DNA of 64,000 nucleotides, from NCBI RefSeq assembly GCF_019550915.1, contig NZ_JAHWCI010000002.1, forward strand, positions 1 to 64,000. Direction: 5' to 3'. The position numbers and the translations under genes were made by a program. Under the pieces are notes generated by a model. The model was given only the letters and a program-made list of their open reading frames with translations, ran no database searches and had not been told where the DNA came from. This DNA is from Mumia sp. zg.B17 (GTDB taxonomy: Bacteria > Actinomycetota > Actinomycetes > Propionibacteriales > Nocardioidaceae). This document shows, piece after piece, positions 44,077 through 54,791 of the stretch (position 1 is its first letter; each line of letters begins with the position of its first letter).

Positions 44077-44649
44077 ATGGCGACGCTGAAGGAGCAGCTC
44101 TGGGACCCGATCGCCGGCTTCGGCGTGACGTTCCGGACGATGTTCAAGAAGCCGGTCACCGTGCAGTACCCGTTCGAGAAGCGGCCGACCGCGCCGCGCT
44201 TCCACGGCCGGCACCAGCTCAACCGGTGGCCGGACGGGCTCGAGAAGTGCATCGGGTGCGAGCTGTGCGCGTGGGCGTGTCCCGCCGACGCGATCCTCGT
44301 CGAGGGTGCCTCCAACACCGAGGACGAGCGCTTCTCGCCCGGTGAGCGCTACGGCCGCGTCTACCAGATCAACTATCTGCGCTGCATCCTCTGCGGGCTG
44401 TGCATCGAGGCGTGCCCGACGCGCGCCCTGACGATGACCAACGAGTACGAGCTGGCCGACACGAGCCGCGAGGCGCTGATCTACGAGAAGTCCGACCTCC
44501 TCGCCCCGCTGCTCCCGGGGATGGAGGCGCCGCCGCACGCGATGCGTCTGGGCGACACCGAGCGCGACTACTACCGCGGCGACGCGGCAGCGCGGGCGGC
44601 CGCCGACGGCACGGTGGCCGGCGGATCCTCATCGGGAGGCGAGAAGTGA
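44077..44649 (+). CDS. nuoI: NADH-quinone oxidoreductase subunit I
   Basis: 190-residue 8Fe ferredoxin-type subunit passing electrons from the NADH module to NuoB. Two classic 4Fe-4S motifs are present: [16 protein letters not shown] (about 58-73) and [16 protein letters not shown] (about 103-118). A Gly/Ala/Ser-rich tail follows. ATG 44077 lies five bases after nuoH, and the stop overlaps nuoJ (GTGA). Confidence 0.97.
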   Translation: MATLKEQLWDPIAGFGVTFRTMFKKPVTVQYPFEKRPTAPRFHGRHQLNRWPDGLEKCIGCELCAWACPADAILVEGASNTEDERFSPGERYGRVYQINYLRCILCGLCIEACPTRALTMTNEYELADTSREALIYEKSDLLAPLLPGMEAPPHAMRLGDTERDYYRGDAAARAAADGTVAGGSSSGGEK

Positions 44650-45545
44650 CCGCCTTCTGGTTGCTGGCACCGATTATGGTCGTGGCCGCACTCGGCGTCG
44701 TGCTGTCGCGCAAGGCGGTGCACTCGGCGCTGTGCCTCGCGGTCGTGATGATCTCGCTCGCGATGATGTACGCGATGCAGGACGCACCGTTCCTGTTCGT
44801 CGTGCAGATCATCGTCTACACCGGCGCGATCATGATGCTGTTCCTCTTCGTGCTGATGCTGGTCGGCGTCGACAAGACCGACTCCCTGGTCGAGACGATC
44901 CCCGGGCAGCGGCTGGCCGCGGCCGTGGTGGGCATCCTCTTCGGGTTCCTGGTCGTCACCGTCGTCGCCCAGACGACCGTCGGGCCCGTGATCGGGCTCG
45001 GTGACGCCAACGCCGACGGCAACGTGCACGGGCTGGCCCGGCTGCTCTTCAACCGGTACGTGTTCGTGTTCGAGGCGACGAGCGCGCTGCTCATCACCGC
45101 GGCGCTCGGCGCGATGGTGCTCGCGCACCGTGAGCGGCTCGAGCCCAAGCCGACGCAGCGCGAGCTGGCGCTCCAGCGGATGCAGCGCTACGCCGAGCAC
45201 GGCGAGCACCCCGGCAACCTGCCCACTCCCGGCGTCTACGCCCGCCACAACGCCGTCGACGTGCCGGCCCTCCTGCCCGACGGCTCGCCGGCCGAGTCGT
45301 CGACGTCGAAGACGCTGCGCGACCGTGGTGTCGTGCGCGACGGGGCCTTCTCCGGTGACGTCGCGGTCACGCTCCGCAAGCTGGAGTCCGACGGTCCCGA
45401 GCGCGGAGTCATCGAGTCGGCACCGATCTCGGTGACCGGCCCGCGGGCACCGAAGGACGGCGCCGCGCACCCTGCGGACAACCGACCTGCCGAAGACCGA
45501 CCTGCTGACGACCGACCTGCTGATGACGAGGTGACCGACCGGTGA
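44646..45545 (+). CDS. nuoJ: NADH-quinone oxidoreductase subunit J with repeat tail
   Basis: 299-residue membrane subunit with five helices in the first about 170 residues ([20 protein letters not shown] ... [22 protein letters not shown] ... [22 protein letters not shown]), the conserved pi-helix region being [14 protein letters not shown]. Usual NuoJ is 165-280 residues. Here about 120 extra cytosolic residues follow, ending in tandem PADDRPADD-type units encoded by 15-base repeats (about 45480-45530). GTG 44646 overlaps nuoI, and the end overlaps nuoK. Confidence 0.95.
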   Translation: MTAFWLLAPIMVVAALGVVLSRKAVHSALCLAVVMISLAMMYAMQDAPFLFVVQIIVYTGAIMMLFLFVLMLVGVDKTDSLVETIPGQRLAAAVVGILFGFLVVTVVAQTTVGPVIGLGDANADGNVHGLARLLFNRYVFVFEATSALLITAALGAMVLAHRERLEPKPTQRELALQRMQRYAEHGEHPGNLPTPGVYARHNAVDVPALLPDGSPAESSTSKTLRDRGVVRDGAFSGDVAVTLRKLESDGPERGVIESAPISVTGPRAPKDGAAHPADNRPAEDRPADDRPADDEVTDR

Positions 45546-45841
45546 ACGTCGAACCCTTCATCGGTCTCTCGGCCCTGCTGTTCACCATCGGTGCCGTCGG
45601 GGTCCTGGTCCGCCGCAACGCGATCATCGTCTTCATGTGCGTGGAGCTGATGCTCAACGCGTGCAACCTCGCGTTCGTCACGTTCGCGCGGGCGAACGGC
45701 AATCTCGACGGTCAGATCGCGGCCTTCTTCGTGATGGTGGTCGCCGCGGCCGAGGTCGTCGTCGGCCTCGCGATCATCGTGTCGATCTACCGGACCCGTC
45801 GCTCGGCCTCGGTCGACGACGCCAGTCTGCTGAAGCTCTGA
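45542..45841 (+). CDS. nuoK: NADH-quinone oxidoreductase subunit K
   Basis: 99-residue, three-helix antiporter-like subunit. The proton-channel Glu lies in [23 protein letters not shown] (helix 2), and a second acidic residue in [23 protein letters not shown] (helix 3). Complete in length. GTG 45542 overlaps the nuoJ stop. Confidence 0.97.
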   Translation: MNVEPFIGLSALLFTIGAVGVLVRRNAIIVFMCVELMLNACNLAFVTFARANGNLDGQIAAFFVMVVAAAEVVVGLAIIVSIYRTRRSASVDDASLLKL

Positions 45842-45851
45842 GGGGACGGGA

Positions 45852-47807
45852 ATGACGAGTTTGTCCACCGTCGTGCTGGCTGCGAGCGAGCACGCGGACG
45901 TCGTGCCGGTCGCTGCCGACGGCGTTTTCTCCTGGTTGTGGCTGGTGGTCGCCATCCCGGCGGTCAGCGCCGCGATCCTGCTCATCGGCGACGGTGCGGG
46001 CGACCACGGTCCGCTCGACCGCTTCGGCCACCTGCTGGGCACCCTGGCCGCGATCGCCTCGTTCGTCGTCGGTCTCGTCGCCTTCATCGCGCTGCTCGGG
46101 CAGGACGTCGCCGAGCGGGCGATCACGCACGACCTGTGGACCTGGATGCAGGTCGGCGGGTTCGACGTGACGATGAGCGTCTACTACGACCAGCTGGCCG
46201 CGCTCTTCGTCCTGCTGATCACCGGCGTCGGGTCCTTGATCCACGTCTACTCGATCGGCTACATGGCCGACGACCCGCGTAAGCGCCGGTTCTTCGGCTT
46301 CCTCAACCTCTTCATCGCGGCGATGCTCGTGCTCGTCCTCGCGGGCGACTACCTCGTGCTCTTCCTGGGCTGGGAGGGCGTCGGCCTCGCCTCGTACCTG
46401 CTGATCGGCTTCTGGCAGGAGAAGCGCTCGGCCGCCGTCGCCGCCAAGAAGGCGTTCGTCGTCAACCGTGTCGGCGACCTCGGGCTCGCGCTCGGCATCA
46501 TGCTGATGTTCGCGCAGTTCGGCACGACCAACATCCACGACGTCGGCCTCAACGTCGCGAACGCCTCCCAGGGTGTGGCGACCGCGCTCGGCCTCCTGCT
46601 GCTGCTGGGTGCCTGCGGCAAGTCGGCCCAGGTGCCGCTGCAGAGCTGGCTGCTCGACGCGATGGAGGGCCCGACCCCGGTCTCGGCCCTCATCCACGCC
46701 GCGACCATGGTCACGGCGGGCGTCTACCTCGTCGTGCGGTCGGCGGCGATCTACGACCTGTCGGAGGTCGCCCGTACGGCGGTGGTCGTCGTCGGCGCGG
46801 TGACGCTCCTGTACGGCGCGTGGATCGGCTGCGCGAAGGACGACATCAAGAAGGCGCTGGCCGGCTCCACGATGAGCCAGATCGGCTACATGATGCTGGC
46901 AGCGGGCCTCGGCCCGGCCGGATACGCGTTCGCGATCTTCCACCTGATCACGCACGGCTTCTTCAAGGCCAACATGTTCCTGGGAGCCGGGTCGGTCATG
47001 CACGGCATGAACGACGACGTCGACATGAGGCACTACGGCGCGCTGCGCACGATGATGCCCGTGACCTTCGTGACCTTCGCGATGGGCTACCTGGCGATCA
47101 TCGGCTTCCCAGGGTTCTCCGGGTTCTTCTCCAAGGACAAGGTCATCGAGGCGGCGTTCGCCACCAACTTCTGGGCAGGCCTAGCGGCCCTGGTCGGCGC
47201 CGGCGTGACCGCGTTCTACATGACGCGCGTCATGATCATGACGTTCTTCGGTGAGAAGCGCTGGCGCGAGGGGGTGCACCCGCACGAGTCGCCGAAGATC
47301 ATGACCGTCCCGCTGATCGTCCTCGCCGCCCTCTCGGTCGGCGGCGGCGCGCTGCTCTTCTCGAGCTGGATCGTCGACTGGCTGGCTCCGGTGACGGGGG
47401 AGGAGCACCACGAGCTCCCGGTCCCGCCGATCGTGATCACCGCGATCATCGTGCTGGTCGTCGCGGCCGGCATCGCGCTGGCATACGTGCTCTTCGGCCG
47501 GCGCGCGATCCCCGACACGGCGCCGCAGAAGGTCTCGGTCTTCACCCGCGCCGGCCGTGCCGACCTCTACGGGGACGCCGTCAACGAGGCGCTCTTCATG
47601 CGGCCCGGCCAGTACCTCACCCGGTCCCTCGTCTACGTGGACGGGAGCGGGATCGACGGTGCCGTCAACGGCACCGCCGAGCTCGTCGGTGACGGCGCGC
47701 GTGGTCTGCGCCGGCTCCAGACCGGCTTCGTCCGGACCTACGCCGCGGAGATCTTCGGCGGCGCCCTCGTCCTCGTCCTGGCCCTCCTGGCGGTGAACCT
47801 CGCGTGA
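45852..47807 (+). CDS. nuoL: NADH-quinone oxidoreductase subunit L
   Basis: 651-residue proton-pumping antiporter-like subunit at the tip of the membrane arm, with the long lateral helix near the C-terminus. Motifs: [49 protein letters not shown] (channel Glu), [38 protein letters not shown] and [21 protein letters not shown] 45852 is preceded by GAGGGGACGG. It ends overlapping nuoM (GTGA). Confidence 0.97.
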   Translation: MTSLSTVVLAASEHADVVPVAADGVFSWLWLVVAIPAVSAAILLIGDGAGDHGPLDRFGHLLGTLAAIASFVVGLVAFIALLGQDVAERAITHDLWTWMQVGGFDVTMSVYYDQLAALFVLLITGVGSLIHVYSIGYMADDPRKRRFFGFLNLFIAAMLVLVLAGDYLVLFLGWEGVGLASYLLIGFWQEKRSAAVAAKKAFVVNRVGDLGLALGIMLMFAQFGTTNIHDVGLNVANASQGVATALGLLLLLGACGKSAQVPLQSWLLDAMEGPTPVSALIHAATMVTAGVYLVVRSAAIYDLSEVARTAVVVVGAVTLLYGAWIGCAKDDIKKALAGSTMSQIGYMMLAAGLGPAGYAFAIFHLITHGFFKANMFLGAGSVMHGMNDDVDMRHYGALRTMMPVTFVTFAMGYLAIIGFPGFSGFFSKDKVIEAAFATNFWAGLAALVGAGVTAFYMTRVMIMTFFGEKRWREGVHPHESPKIMTVPLIVLAALSVGGGALLFSSWIVDWLAPVTGEEHHELPVPPIVITAIIVLVVAAGIALAYVLFGRRAIPDTAPQKVSVFTRAGRADLYGDAVNEALFMRPGQYLTRSLVYVDGSGIDGAVNGTAELVGDGARGLRRLQTGFVRTYAAEIFGGALVLVLALLAVNLA

Positions 47808-49351
47808 GTGACATGTCCTTCCCCTGGCTGACGATCCTGATGGTCGTCCCTCTCGTCGGCGCGGCGGTGGTGGCGGCGCTCCCGCGCAGCCGTCCCGAGC
47901 TGGCGAAGTGGGCGGCGCTCGTCGTCTCCCTGGTCTCCCTGGCCGTCTCCCTCGGCGTCCTGTCGCAGTACGACCTCGACGGCGCCGGCTACCAGCTGGC
48001 CGAGCAGCACGAGTGGATCGCCGCGCTGGGCGTCCACTACGCGGTCGGCGTGGACGGGATCGGTCTGACGCTGATCCTGATGACCACGATCCTCGTGCCG
48101 ATCGTCATCATCGCGGGCTGGAACGACGCCGACGGGGCTCGGTGGAGCGTCGGGACGTTCTTCGCCCTCATGCTCGCGCTCGAAGGGCTGGTCATCGGTG
48201 TCTTCGCCGCGACCGACGTGTTCCTCTTCTACGTCTTGTTCGAGGCCGCGCTCGTCCCTGCCTACTTCCTGATCGGTGGCTACGGCGGCGCCCGGCGGTC
48301 GTACGCCGCCCTGAAGTTCCTGATGTTCTCCCTCGCCGGCGGGCTGCTCATGCTCGCCTCGGTGATCGGGATGTGGGCCCTCTCCAACAGCCAGGGCGAC
48401 CCGTCGTTCCTGCTGGCGGACATGAAGGACCTGTCGATCGGCACCGTCGAGGGCAGGTGGCTCTTCATGGGCTTCTTCATCGCCTTCGCGGTGAAGGCGC
48501 CCATGGTGCCGCTGCACACGTGGCTGCCCGACGCCGCCTCGGCGGCCACCCCGGGCACCTCGGTGCTGCTGGTGAGCGTGCTCGACAAGCTCGGCACGTT
48601 CGGCATGATCCGCTTCTGCCTCGGCCTCTTCCCCGAGGCCTCGGAGTGGGCGAGTCCTGTCGTGATCACGCTGGCGGTCGTCAGCATCCTGTACGGAGCC
48701 TTGCTCGCGATCGGGCAGGACCACCTGATGAGGCTGATCGCGTTCACGTCGGTGTCGCACTTCGGGTTCATCGTGCTCGGCATCTTCGCGCTGACGACCC
48801 AGTCGGCGTCGGGCGCGACGTTCTACATGTTCAACCACGGGCTCTCCACGGCGGCGCTGTTCCTGATCGCCGGGTTCCTCATCCAACGGCGAGGCTCGGC
48901 ACGGATCTCCGACTTCGGCGGGGTGCAGAAGATCGCCCCGATCACCGCCGGGCTGTTCCTCATCGCCGGTCTCGCCTCGCTCTCGCTGCCGGGCCTGGCG
49001 ACGTTCGTCGGGGAGTTCCTCGTGCTGGCGGGCACGTTCACCCGCTCGCCGACGGCCGCGGTGTTCGCGACGCTGGGCATCGTGCTCGCGGCGCTCTACA
49101 TCCTGCTGATGTACCAGCGGACGATGACCGGGCCGCTGCGCGACGACAACCGCGGGGTGACCGACATGGTGCCGCGCGAGATCGTCGCGATCGCGCCGGT
49201 CGTCGTGCTGCTCATCGGCTTCGGCCTGTTCCCGCAGCCGATCCTCGACGTGATCAACCCGGCTGTCTCCGACACGCTGGACCACGTGCAGATCGGTGAC
49301 CCCGAGCCGCAGACCCCGTCCTTCCCGACCGCCGAGGGGAGCTCCAAGTGA
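47804..49351 (+). CDS. nuoM: NADH-quinone oxidoreductase subunit M
   Basis: 515-residue proton-pumping antiporter-like subunit with about 14 helices. Motifs: [44 protein letters not shown]-type [12 protein letters not shown] (channel Glu near 145), [37 protein letters not shown] and [19 protein letters not shown] 47804 overlaps nuoL and the stop overlaps nuoN. Confidence 0.97.
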   Translation: MSDMSFPWLTILMVVPLVGAAVVAALPRSRPELAKWAALVVSLVSLAVSLGVLSQYDLDGAGYQLAEQHEWIAALGVHYAVGVDGIGLTLILMTTILVPIVIIAGWNDADGARWSVGTFFALMLALEGLVIGVFAATDVFLFYVLFEAALVPAYFLIGGYGGARRSYAALKFLMFSLAGGLLMLASVIGMWALSNSQGDPSFLLADMKDLSIGTVEGRWLFMGFFIAFAVKAPMVPLHTWLPDAASAATPGTSVLLVSVLDKLGTFGMIRFCLGLFPEASEWASPVVITLAVVSILYGALLAIGQDHLMRLIAFTSVSHFGFIVLGIFALTTQSASGATFYMFNHGLSTAALFLIAGFLIQRRGSARISDFGGVQKIAPITAGLFLIAGLASLSLPGLATFVGEFLVLAGTFTRSPTAAVFATLGIVLAALYILLMYQRTMTGPLRDDNRGVTDMVPREIVAIAPVVVLLIGFGLFPQPILDVINPAVSDTLDHVQIGDPEPQTPSFPTAEGSSK

Positions 49352-50967
49352 GTGCCGTGAGCATGCTGGCCGCCCTCCCGGGTGCCCGGTCGCCGATCGA
49401 CGCACCCGACATCGATTACGGCACGATCTCGCCGTTGCTCATCGTGCTGGGCGTGGCCGTGGCGGGTGTCCTCGTGGAGGCGTTCGTCCCGCGTGCCTAC
49501 CGCTTCGTCAGCCAGGTGGGCCTCGCCGCCGTCGGCGTCGTCGCCGCGTTCGGCGCGACCGTCTGGGTCGGGACCGACCTTGCTCCGGTCGAGGGTGACG
49601 TGACGGCACGGGGCGGTCCGACGGCGATGGGGGCGCTGAGCGTCGACGGGCCTGCCGTCGTCACCTGGGCGATGCTCCTGTTCTTCGGTCTGCTCGGCGT
49701 GCTGCTGTTCGCCGAGCGCCGCCTGGAGGGCGGCCTGAGCGTCTTCACGAGCCAGGCTGCGACCCCGCCGGGCAGTGTCGACGAACGCCGCGCGACGCGG
49801 TTGCGCATCGAGCACAGCGAGGTCTTCCCGCTCGCCATGTTCGCGCTCGCCGGGATGATGTTCTTCGCCTCGGCCAACGACCTCCTCGGCATGTTCGTCG
49901 CTCTGGAGGTCCTGAGCCTCCCGCTCTACCTGATGTGCGGGCTGGCGCGTCGTCGCCGGCTGCTCAGCCAGGAGGCGGCGATGAAGTACTTCCTCCTGGG
50001 GGCGTTCTCCTCGGCGTTCTTCCTGTACGGCATCGCGCTCGTCTACGGCTACGCCGGCTCGTTCGACCTGGCCGAGATCTCGACCGCCGTCTCCAACCGG
50101 ATCGAGGGCCAGACGATCCTCCTCGCCGGGATGGCGCTGATCCTGGTCGGCCTGCTGTTCAAGGTCGCGGCCGTGCCGTTCCACGCGTGGACGCCCGACG
50201 TCTATCAGGGCGCGCCGACGCCGGTCACCGCCTTCATGGCGGCGGGCACGAAGGCGGCGGCGTTCATCGCGATGCTGCGGATCTTCTTCGTGGCGTTCGG
50301 CGGGGCCCGGTGGGACTGGGCTCCGACCGTGTGGGCGATCGCGATCGTCACGATGCTGTTCGGTGCCGTCGTCTCCATCGCCCAGACCGACGTCAAGCGG
50401 ATGCTGGCCTACTCCTCGATCGCCCACGCGGGTTTCCTGCTCGTCGCGATGGCGGGCATGGTGAGCGGTGACGGTGTGACGAGCGTGTCGGCGGTGCTCT
50501 TCTACCTGATCGCGTACGGAGCGGCCGTGATCGGGGCGTTCGCCGTCGTGACGCTGGTCCGCGACGCTGGTGGCGAGACCACCCACCTCAGCCGCTGGGC
50601 TGGGCTCGGCAAGGAGTCTCCGGTGGTGGCCGTGGCCTTCACGATCTTCTTGCTGTCGTTCGCCGGGATCCCTTTGACGGGAGGCTTCATCGGCAAGTGG
50701 ACCGTCTTCGCGGCGGCGTGGGAGGGTGGCGCCTGGCCGCTCGTGGTCGTCGGTGTCGTCGCCTCCGCCATCGCGCTGTTCTTCTACGTCCGGGTGGTCG
50801 TCCTGCTCTTCTTCGCGGCCCCGCAGGGGGACGGCCCGTCGGTCGCCGTGCCTAGCCCGCTGACCTGGTCGGTCGTAGGGATCGCGGTGGCTGTCACAAT
50901 CGTGCTGGGGGTACTTCCCGATTCGCTGCTCGATCTCGTGCAGCAGGCCGGGGCGTTCGTCCGTTGA
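49348..50967 (+). CDS. nuoN: NADH-quinone oxidoreductase subunit N
   Basis: 539-residue proton-pumping antiporter-like subunit closing the complex I operon. Motifs: FVALEVLSLPLYLMCGLARRR, EAAMKYFLLGAFSSAFFLYGIALVYG, KVAAVPFHAWTPDVYQGAPTPVTAFMAAGTKAAAF and MLAYSSIAHAGFLLVAMAG. A variable loop near 125-150 (SQAATPPGSVDERRATRLR) is longer than in enterobacteria. GTG 49348 overlaps nuoM. Confidence 0.96.
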   Translation: MSAVSMLAALPGARSPIDAPDIDYGTISPLLIVLGVAVAGVLVEAFVPRAYRFVSQVGLAAVGVVAAFGATVWVGTDLAPVEGDVTARGGPTAMGALSVDGPAVVTWAMLLFFGLLGVLLFAERRLEGGLSVFTSQAATPPGSVDERRATRLRIEHSEVFPLAMFALAGMMFFASANDLLGMFVALEVLSLPLYLMCGLARRRRLLSQEAAMKYFLLGAFSSAFFLYGIALVYGYAGSFDLAEISTAVSNRIEGQTILLAGMALILVGLLFKVAAVPFHAWTPDVYQGAPTPVTAFMAAGTKAAAFIAMLRIFFVAFGGARWDWAPTVWAIAIVTMLFGAVVSIAQTDVKRMLAYSSIAHAGFLLVAMAGMVSGDGVTSVSAVLFYLIAYGAAVIGAFAVVTLVRDAGGETTHLSRWAGLGKESPVVAVAFTIFLLSFAGIPLTGGFIGKWTVFAAAWEGGAWPLVVVGVVASAIALFFYVRVVVLLFFAAPQGDGPSVAVPSPLTWSVVGIAVAVTIVLGVLPDSLLDLVQQAGAFVR

Positions 50968-50996
50968 CCTATCGCACGATCGAGGGAGCAGCAGCC

Positions 50997-51995
50997 GTGG
51001 CGGCACACGCCTGGGGCATCGCCGAGTCCGACTCCGAGCTCGAAGAACGCGTCCGCGTCCGGATGGACGAGGTCGAGAAGCAGCTGAGCGCTGCCGTCCA
51101 CGACGACGACGGCTTCATCGGGGAGACGGCGAGCCACCTGCTCGCTGCGGGCGGCAAGCGGTTCCGGCCGCTCGTCGTCCTGCTCGCCGCCGAGTTCGGC
51201 GACGATCCCGAGTCGGACGAGGTCGTGCCGTCGGCTGTCGTCATCGAGCTGACCCACCTGGCGACGCTCTACCACGACGACGTGATGGACGAGGCGTCGC
51301 TGCGTCGCGGAGCGGTCTCGGCCAACGCCCGATGGGACAACTCGATTGCGATCCTCACCGGCGACTACCTCTTCGCCGTCGCCTCCCGTGTGGTCGCCGG
51401 GCTCGGGACCGACGCCGTGCGCATCCAGGCCGAGACGTTCCAGCGCCTGGTTCACGGCCAGATCCACGAGACGATCGGGCCGCGCAACGACGAGGACCCG
51501 CTCCAGCACTACCTCGACGTGGTCGCCGACAAGACCGGCTCGCTGATCGCCACCGCCGCGCGCTTCGGCGCGATGATGAGCGGTGCGGACCCGGGCGTCG
51601 TGTCGACGCTGACGGAGTTCGGCGAGCGGATCGGCTCGGCCTTCCAGCTCGCCGACGACGTGATCGACATCGCGAGCGAGACCGACGAGTCGGGCAAGAC
51701 GCCGGGCACCGACCTTCGCGAGGGTGTTCCGACGCTGACGACCCTGCTCGTGCAGCAGGCGGCACGCCCCGAGGACGCGCGGCTGCTCGACCTCCTGAGT
51801 CGTCCGCTCGCCGACGACGCCGAGGTCGAGGAGGCGCTGGGGCTGCTCCGGACCAACCCCGCTCTCGACGACGCACGGCTCCTGGTCCGCCGCGAGGCCG
51901 ACACCGCACGCGGCCTCCTCCTGCAGCTCGACGACAGCGAGGCGCGCACCGCACTGCTCGGTGTCTGCGACCGCGTCGTCACCCGGCTGGGCTGA
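50997..51995 (+). CDS. Polyprenyl (all-trans) diphosphate synthase
   Basis: 332-residue trans-prenyltransferase that extends farnesyl- or geranylgeranyl diphosphate with isopentenyl diphosphate, most likely making the menaquinone side chain. Substrate-binding motifs are AAGGKRFRPLVVLLAAE, the first Asp-rich motif LYHDDVMDEASLRRG (about 90-104), GDYLFAVASRVVAG and the second Asp-rich motif QLADDVIDIASETDESGKTPGTDLREG. GTG 50997 follows GAGGGAG at good spacing. A TTG at 50964 would overlap the nuoN stop (TTGA) and add 11 residues but has no ribosome site. Read through from the nuo operon is likely. Confidence 0.9.
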   Translation: MAAHAWGIAESDSELEERVRVRMDEVEKQLSAAVHDDDGFIGETASHLLAAGGKRFRPLVVLLAAEFGDDPESDEVVPSAVVIELTHLATLYHDDVMDEASLRRGAVSANARWDNSIAILTGDYLFAVASRVVAGLGTDAVRIQAETFQRLVHGQIHETIGPRNDEDPLQHYLDVVADKTGSLIATAARFGAMMSGADPGVVSTLTEFGERIGSAFQLADDVIDIASETDESGKTPGTDLREGVPTLTTLLVQQAARPEDARLLDLLSRPLADDAEVEEALGLLRTNPALDDARLLVRREADTARGLLLQLDDSEARTALLGVCDRVVTRLG

Positions 51996-52057
51996 CCCCC
52001 GGACTGAGGCACCCTGACGGCGCATACTGGCACCAGGCGGTCGCCCGGAGGTCGGAT

Positions 52058-54769
52058 GTGAGCAAGCAGAGGTCGTACGCACGCCTGTGGGCGTTCGTGG
52101 TGCTCTCGTGGCTGTGCGTCGGCGGGCTGGCCTACGCCTGGTGGACACTGGAGCACGACTCCGTCCGGAACCTCCCGTGGGCCTGTCTGCCCGTCCTGGT
52201 GGTCGCCGTCGCGGCCGCGGCGCAGTTCCAGCTCGAGATCAGGGGTCCGGCGAACCCGGCGCGGCTCTCGCTGATGACCTCGACGATCACCCCCCTGATC
52301 TACGGGTACGACGTCACCGTGGTCGCGGCCGCGGTGGCCCTCGCCCACGTCCCAGGGCTGCTCAACGGCGCATACCCCCGCCTGCGCACCTTCGCGCTGA
52401 TGGCTCGATGGACCCTCGGTGCTGCCGTGGGCACCGTGGTCGCGGACGTCGTCGGCCTCCAGGCCGACCTCACCCCGCGGGTCGTCGGCGTGATCGTCCT
52501 CGCCGTCGCCGTGGTCACCGTGGTGAACACCCTGTGGGTCCTGGTCGAGGCGGCGATCACCGACCCGGTCAGCTGGCCCTACGTCGTCCGCAAGCCGGGC
52601 TTCCTCGCCGTCGCGGTGGTCGTGCACCTCGTCGTCAACACGTTGTTCGGTCTGCTGTTCGTGTTCGCCCTCGCGGGAAGCCCCATCGGGGTCCTGCTCA
52701 TCCCGGTTCCGCTGGTTCTCATCTTCGCGGCGGCGAGGCTCTACTCCGGGGCGTACGCCGACCGGGCCCGCGTCGAGACCCTGAGCGAGACGATCCGCAT
52801 CCTCTCCGAGCCCGTCGATCCCATGACGGCGCTGCGGCCCTTCCTCGCCGAGGTCCGTGAGCGCATGGGCGCACGCGCCGTGTCGCTCGTGGTGGTCGAT
52901 GACGACGGCAGACCCGCCGCGTTCCGGTCACGGGCCGACGGGTCGTACGAGAGCGACGTGCCGGTCGGCCCTCTGGAGCGGCGCCTGCCCAGACGGGGGG
53001 AGCTGACGCAGGTGTCGGCCGGGGACAACTCGACGCTGGCGCGGCTGCTCAGGGAGGCCGGTCGGCGGTCATGCCTGTCCACGCCCATGCAGATCGGCCC
53101 GCGTGACATCGGGGTGATCGCGCTGTTCGACGTGCTCCGCCCGACAAGGGCGGTCGAGCGCGACCAGGTCTCGATGATGGTGACGCTGGCCCGGCAGACC
53201 GCACACACGCTCACGCGAGGCTGGGCGATCGCCAAGGTCGTCCAGAGCGAACGCTCGGTCGCGCAGATCCTCCAGAGCACCTCCGACGGCATCTTCACCC
53301 TCGACGCCGCCGGCGTCATCGCCACGTGGAACCCAGCGTGCGAGCGGATCACCGGTCTCTCGGCCGCGGAGGCGGTCGGACGGCGTGACGCACTCCAGCG
53401 CCTCCAGGCCCGGACGTCCGCCGGCCGGCCGGTCGACCTCGTGAACTGGCGCAGTCTGAGCGAGTTCCCGAGAGAGATGGTGGTCACGGCGACCGACGGC
53501 CGCGTGCAGCAGCTCGCGTGCTCCTTCACCCCGGCGGAGGACAGCCCCGGCGCGCCGCGTCTCGTCGTGGTCGCCCGCGACATCACGCCGGCGACGGAGT
53601 TCCACGAGCTCCGCGAGCAGTTCAGCCATCTCGTCGAGATGCAGGCGGCGCAGCGTCTGGTGGTCGACCACCTGCAGCAGGCCGTGGCCCCGGAGCCTCC
53701 CGGGATGGACGGGGTCGACATCGCCGTCGCCTATGTCGCCTCCGACCCCACGGCGCCGACCGGGGGTGACCTCTTCGACTGGCGCCGGCTGCCGACCGGC
53801 GAGCTCCACGTCGCCGTCGTCGACGTCCTCGGCCACGGTGTGACCGCCACCCGTGACGCACTCACGGTGATCCACACGCTCCGCTACGTCGCCGTGGAGG
53901 GCACTCCTCTGGAGGACCTGGTGCTCCGTGCGGACGAGCTGCTGGACGCGCAGGACTCGGAGCTGGTCGCCACGGTCGTCGTCGCCCGCCTCGACCCGAG
54001 CACCGGCGAGCTCCGCGTCGCCTCCGGTGGACACCCGCCCGCGTTCATCGTCGCCCCGGACGGAACGGTCCGACAGGTCGCCGGCAGCGGGGGAGCGATC
54101 GGCTGGCCAGGGGTCGGCAGCACCAGCGTCGCGGTCACCACGCTGGAGGAGGGGGAGTCGCTCATCCTCTACACCGACGGGCTGGTCGAGGCGCGGCGCG
54201 ACATCATCGCCGGGATGGCGCAGCTCGAGCGCATCGCCTCCGAGGTGGCCGGGCTTCCGGCGCAGGAGCTCTCCGACGCGCTCGTCGACCGGTCGCTCGA
54301 GGGGGCAGAGAGGCACGACGATGCCCTCGCCCTCGTCGTCCGCCGGGCGACCAGGCCGGCGCTCCCGCGTCGCGCCCGCTGGGAGCTCGGCCCGCAGGGC
54401 GTGTCGATGATCGGCCGCGTCCGCCGTGAGATGCGCGAGTGGATGGGAGGACACGGCGTGATCAGCGAGGACGCGCTCCTCGTCGCCGACGAGCTCCTCG
54501 CCAACGCGATCACGGCGGCGCGCACCCGCGCCGTGCTGTCGGTGGAGATGGTCGACGGTGATCTCGTGATCGAGGCGACCGATGACGGGCAGGGCGACCC
54601 TCGTCTGAACGAGCACGGCAGAACGCCTCCGCCCGCCGGCCGCGAGCGCGGCCGCGGCCTCTACATCGTGCGGACGCTGAGCCGCGGCGTGGAGGCGACG
54701 AGCACCGCCGAGGGCTCCGTCGTCCGTGCCCGGGTGGCGACGCCGCGAGCGAGCGACCTGGTCCGCTGA
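52058..54769 (+). CDS. Membrane sensor: GAF-PAS-SpoIIE phosphatase with C-terminal HATPase kinase domain
   Basis: 903-residue signalling protein. Residues 1-220 hold about seven transmembrane helices (MASE-like sensor). Then come a GAF domain (about 255-385), a PAS domain (DGIFTLDAAGVIATWNPACERITGLSAAEAVG, about 415-510), a PP2C-type SpoIIE phosphatase (about 540-745; acidic metal residues in GGDLFDWRRL and VVDVLGHG, with SGGHPP and LILYTDGLVE) and an anti-sigma-factor-like ATPase (ISEDALLVADELLANAITAA ... EATDDGQGDPRL ... GRGLYIVRTLS). Such proteins normally control sigma factors through anti-sigma antagonists; carrying both phosphatase and kinase on one chain would allow opposing control. 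GTG 52058 has GGAGG six bases upstream. No partner gene is adjacent. Confidence 0.9.
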   Translation: MSKQRSYARLWAFVVLSWLCVGGLAYAWWTLEHDSVRNLPWACLPVLVVAVAAAAQFQLEIRGPANPARLSLMTSTITPLIYGYDVTVVAAAVALAHVPGLLNGAYPRLRTFALMARWTLGAAVGTVVADVVGLQADLTPRVVGVIVLAVAVVTVVNTLWVLVEAAITDPVSWPYVVRKPGFLAVAVVVHLVVNTLFGLLFVFALAGSPIGVLLIPVPLVLIFAAARLYSGAYADRARVETLSETIRILSEPVDPMTALRPFLAEVRERMGARAVSLVVVDDDGRPAAFRSRADGSYESDVPVGPLERRLPRRGELTQVSAGDNSTLARLLREAGRRSCLSTPMQIGPRDIGVIALFDVLRPTRAVERDQVSMMVTLARQTAHTLTRGWAIAKVVQSERSVAQILQSTSDGIFTLDAAGVIATWNPACERITGLSAAEAVGRRDALQRLQARTSAGRPVDLVNWRSLSEFPREMVVTATDGRVQQLACSFTPAEDSPGAPRLVVVARDITPATEFHELREQFSHLVEMQAAQRLVVDHLQQAVAPEPPGMDGVDIAVAYVASDPTAPTGGDLFDWRRLPTGELHVAVVDVLGHGVTATRDALTVIHTLRYVAVEGTPLEDLVLRADELLDAQDSELVATVVVARLDPSTGELRVASGGHPPAFIVAPDGTVRQVAGSGGAIGWPGVGSTSVAVTTLEEGESLILYTDGLVEARRDIIAGMAQLERIASEVAGLPAQELSDALVDRSLEGAERHDDALALVVRRATRPALPRRARWELGPQGVSMIGRVRREMREWMGGHGVISEDALLVADELLANAITAARTRAVLSVEMVDGDLVIEATDDGQGDPRLNEHGRTPPPAGRERGRGLYIVRTLSRGVEATSTAEGSVVRARVATPRASDLVR

Positions 54770-54791
54770 GCGGCGGCACGTCGGCGCCGGG

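Noticed and set aside
45478-45532. Short tandem repeats considered as a CRISPR-like or regulatory array
   Set aside because: They are in-frame 15-base units encoding the disordered NuoJ tail.
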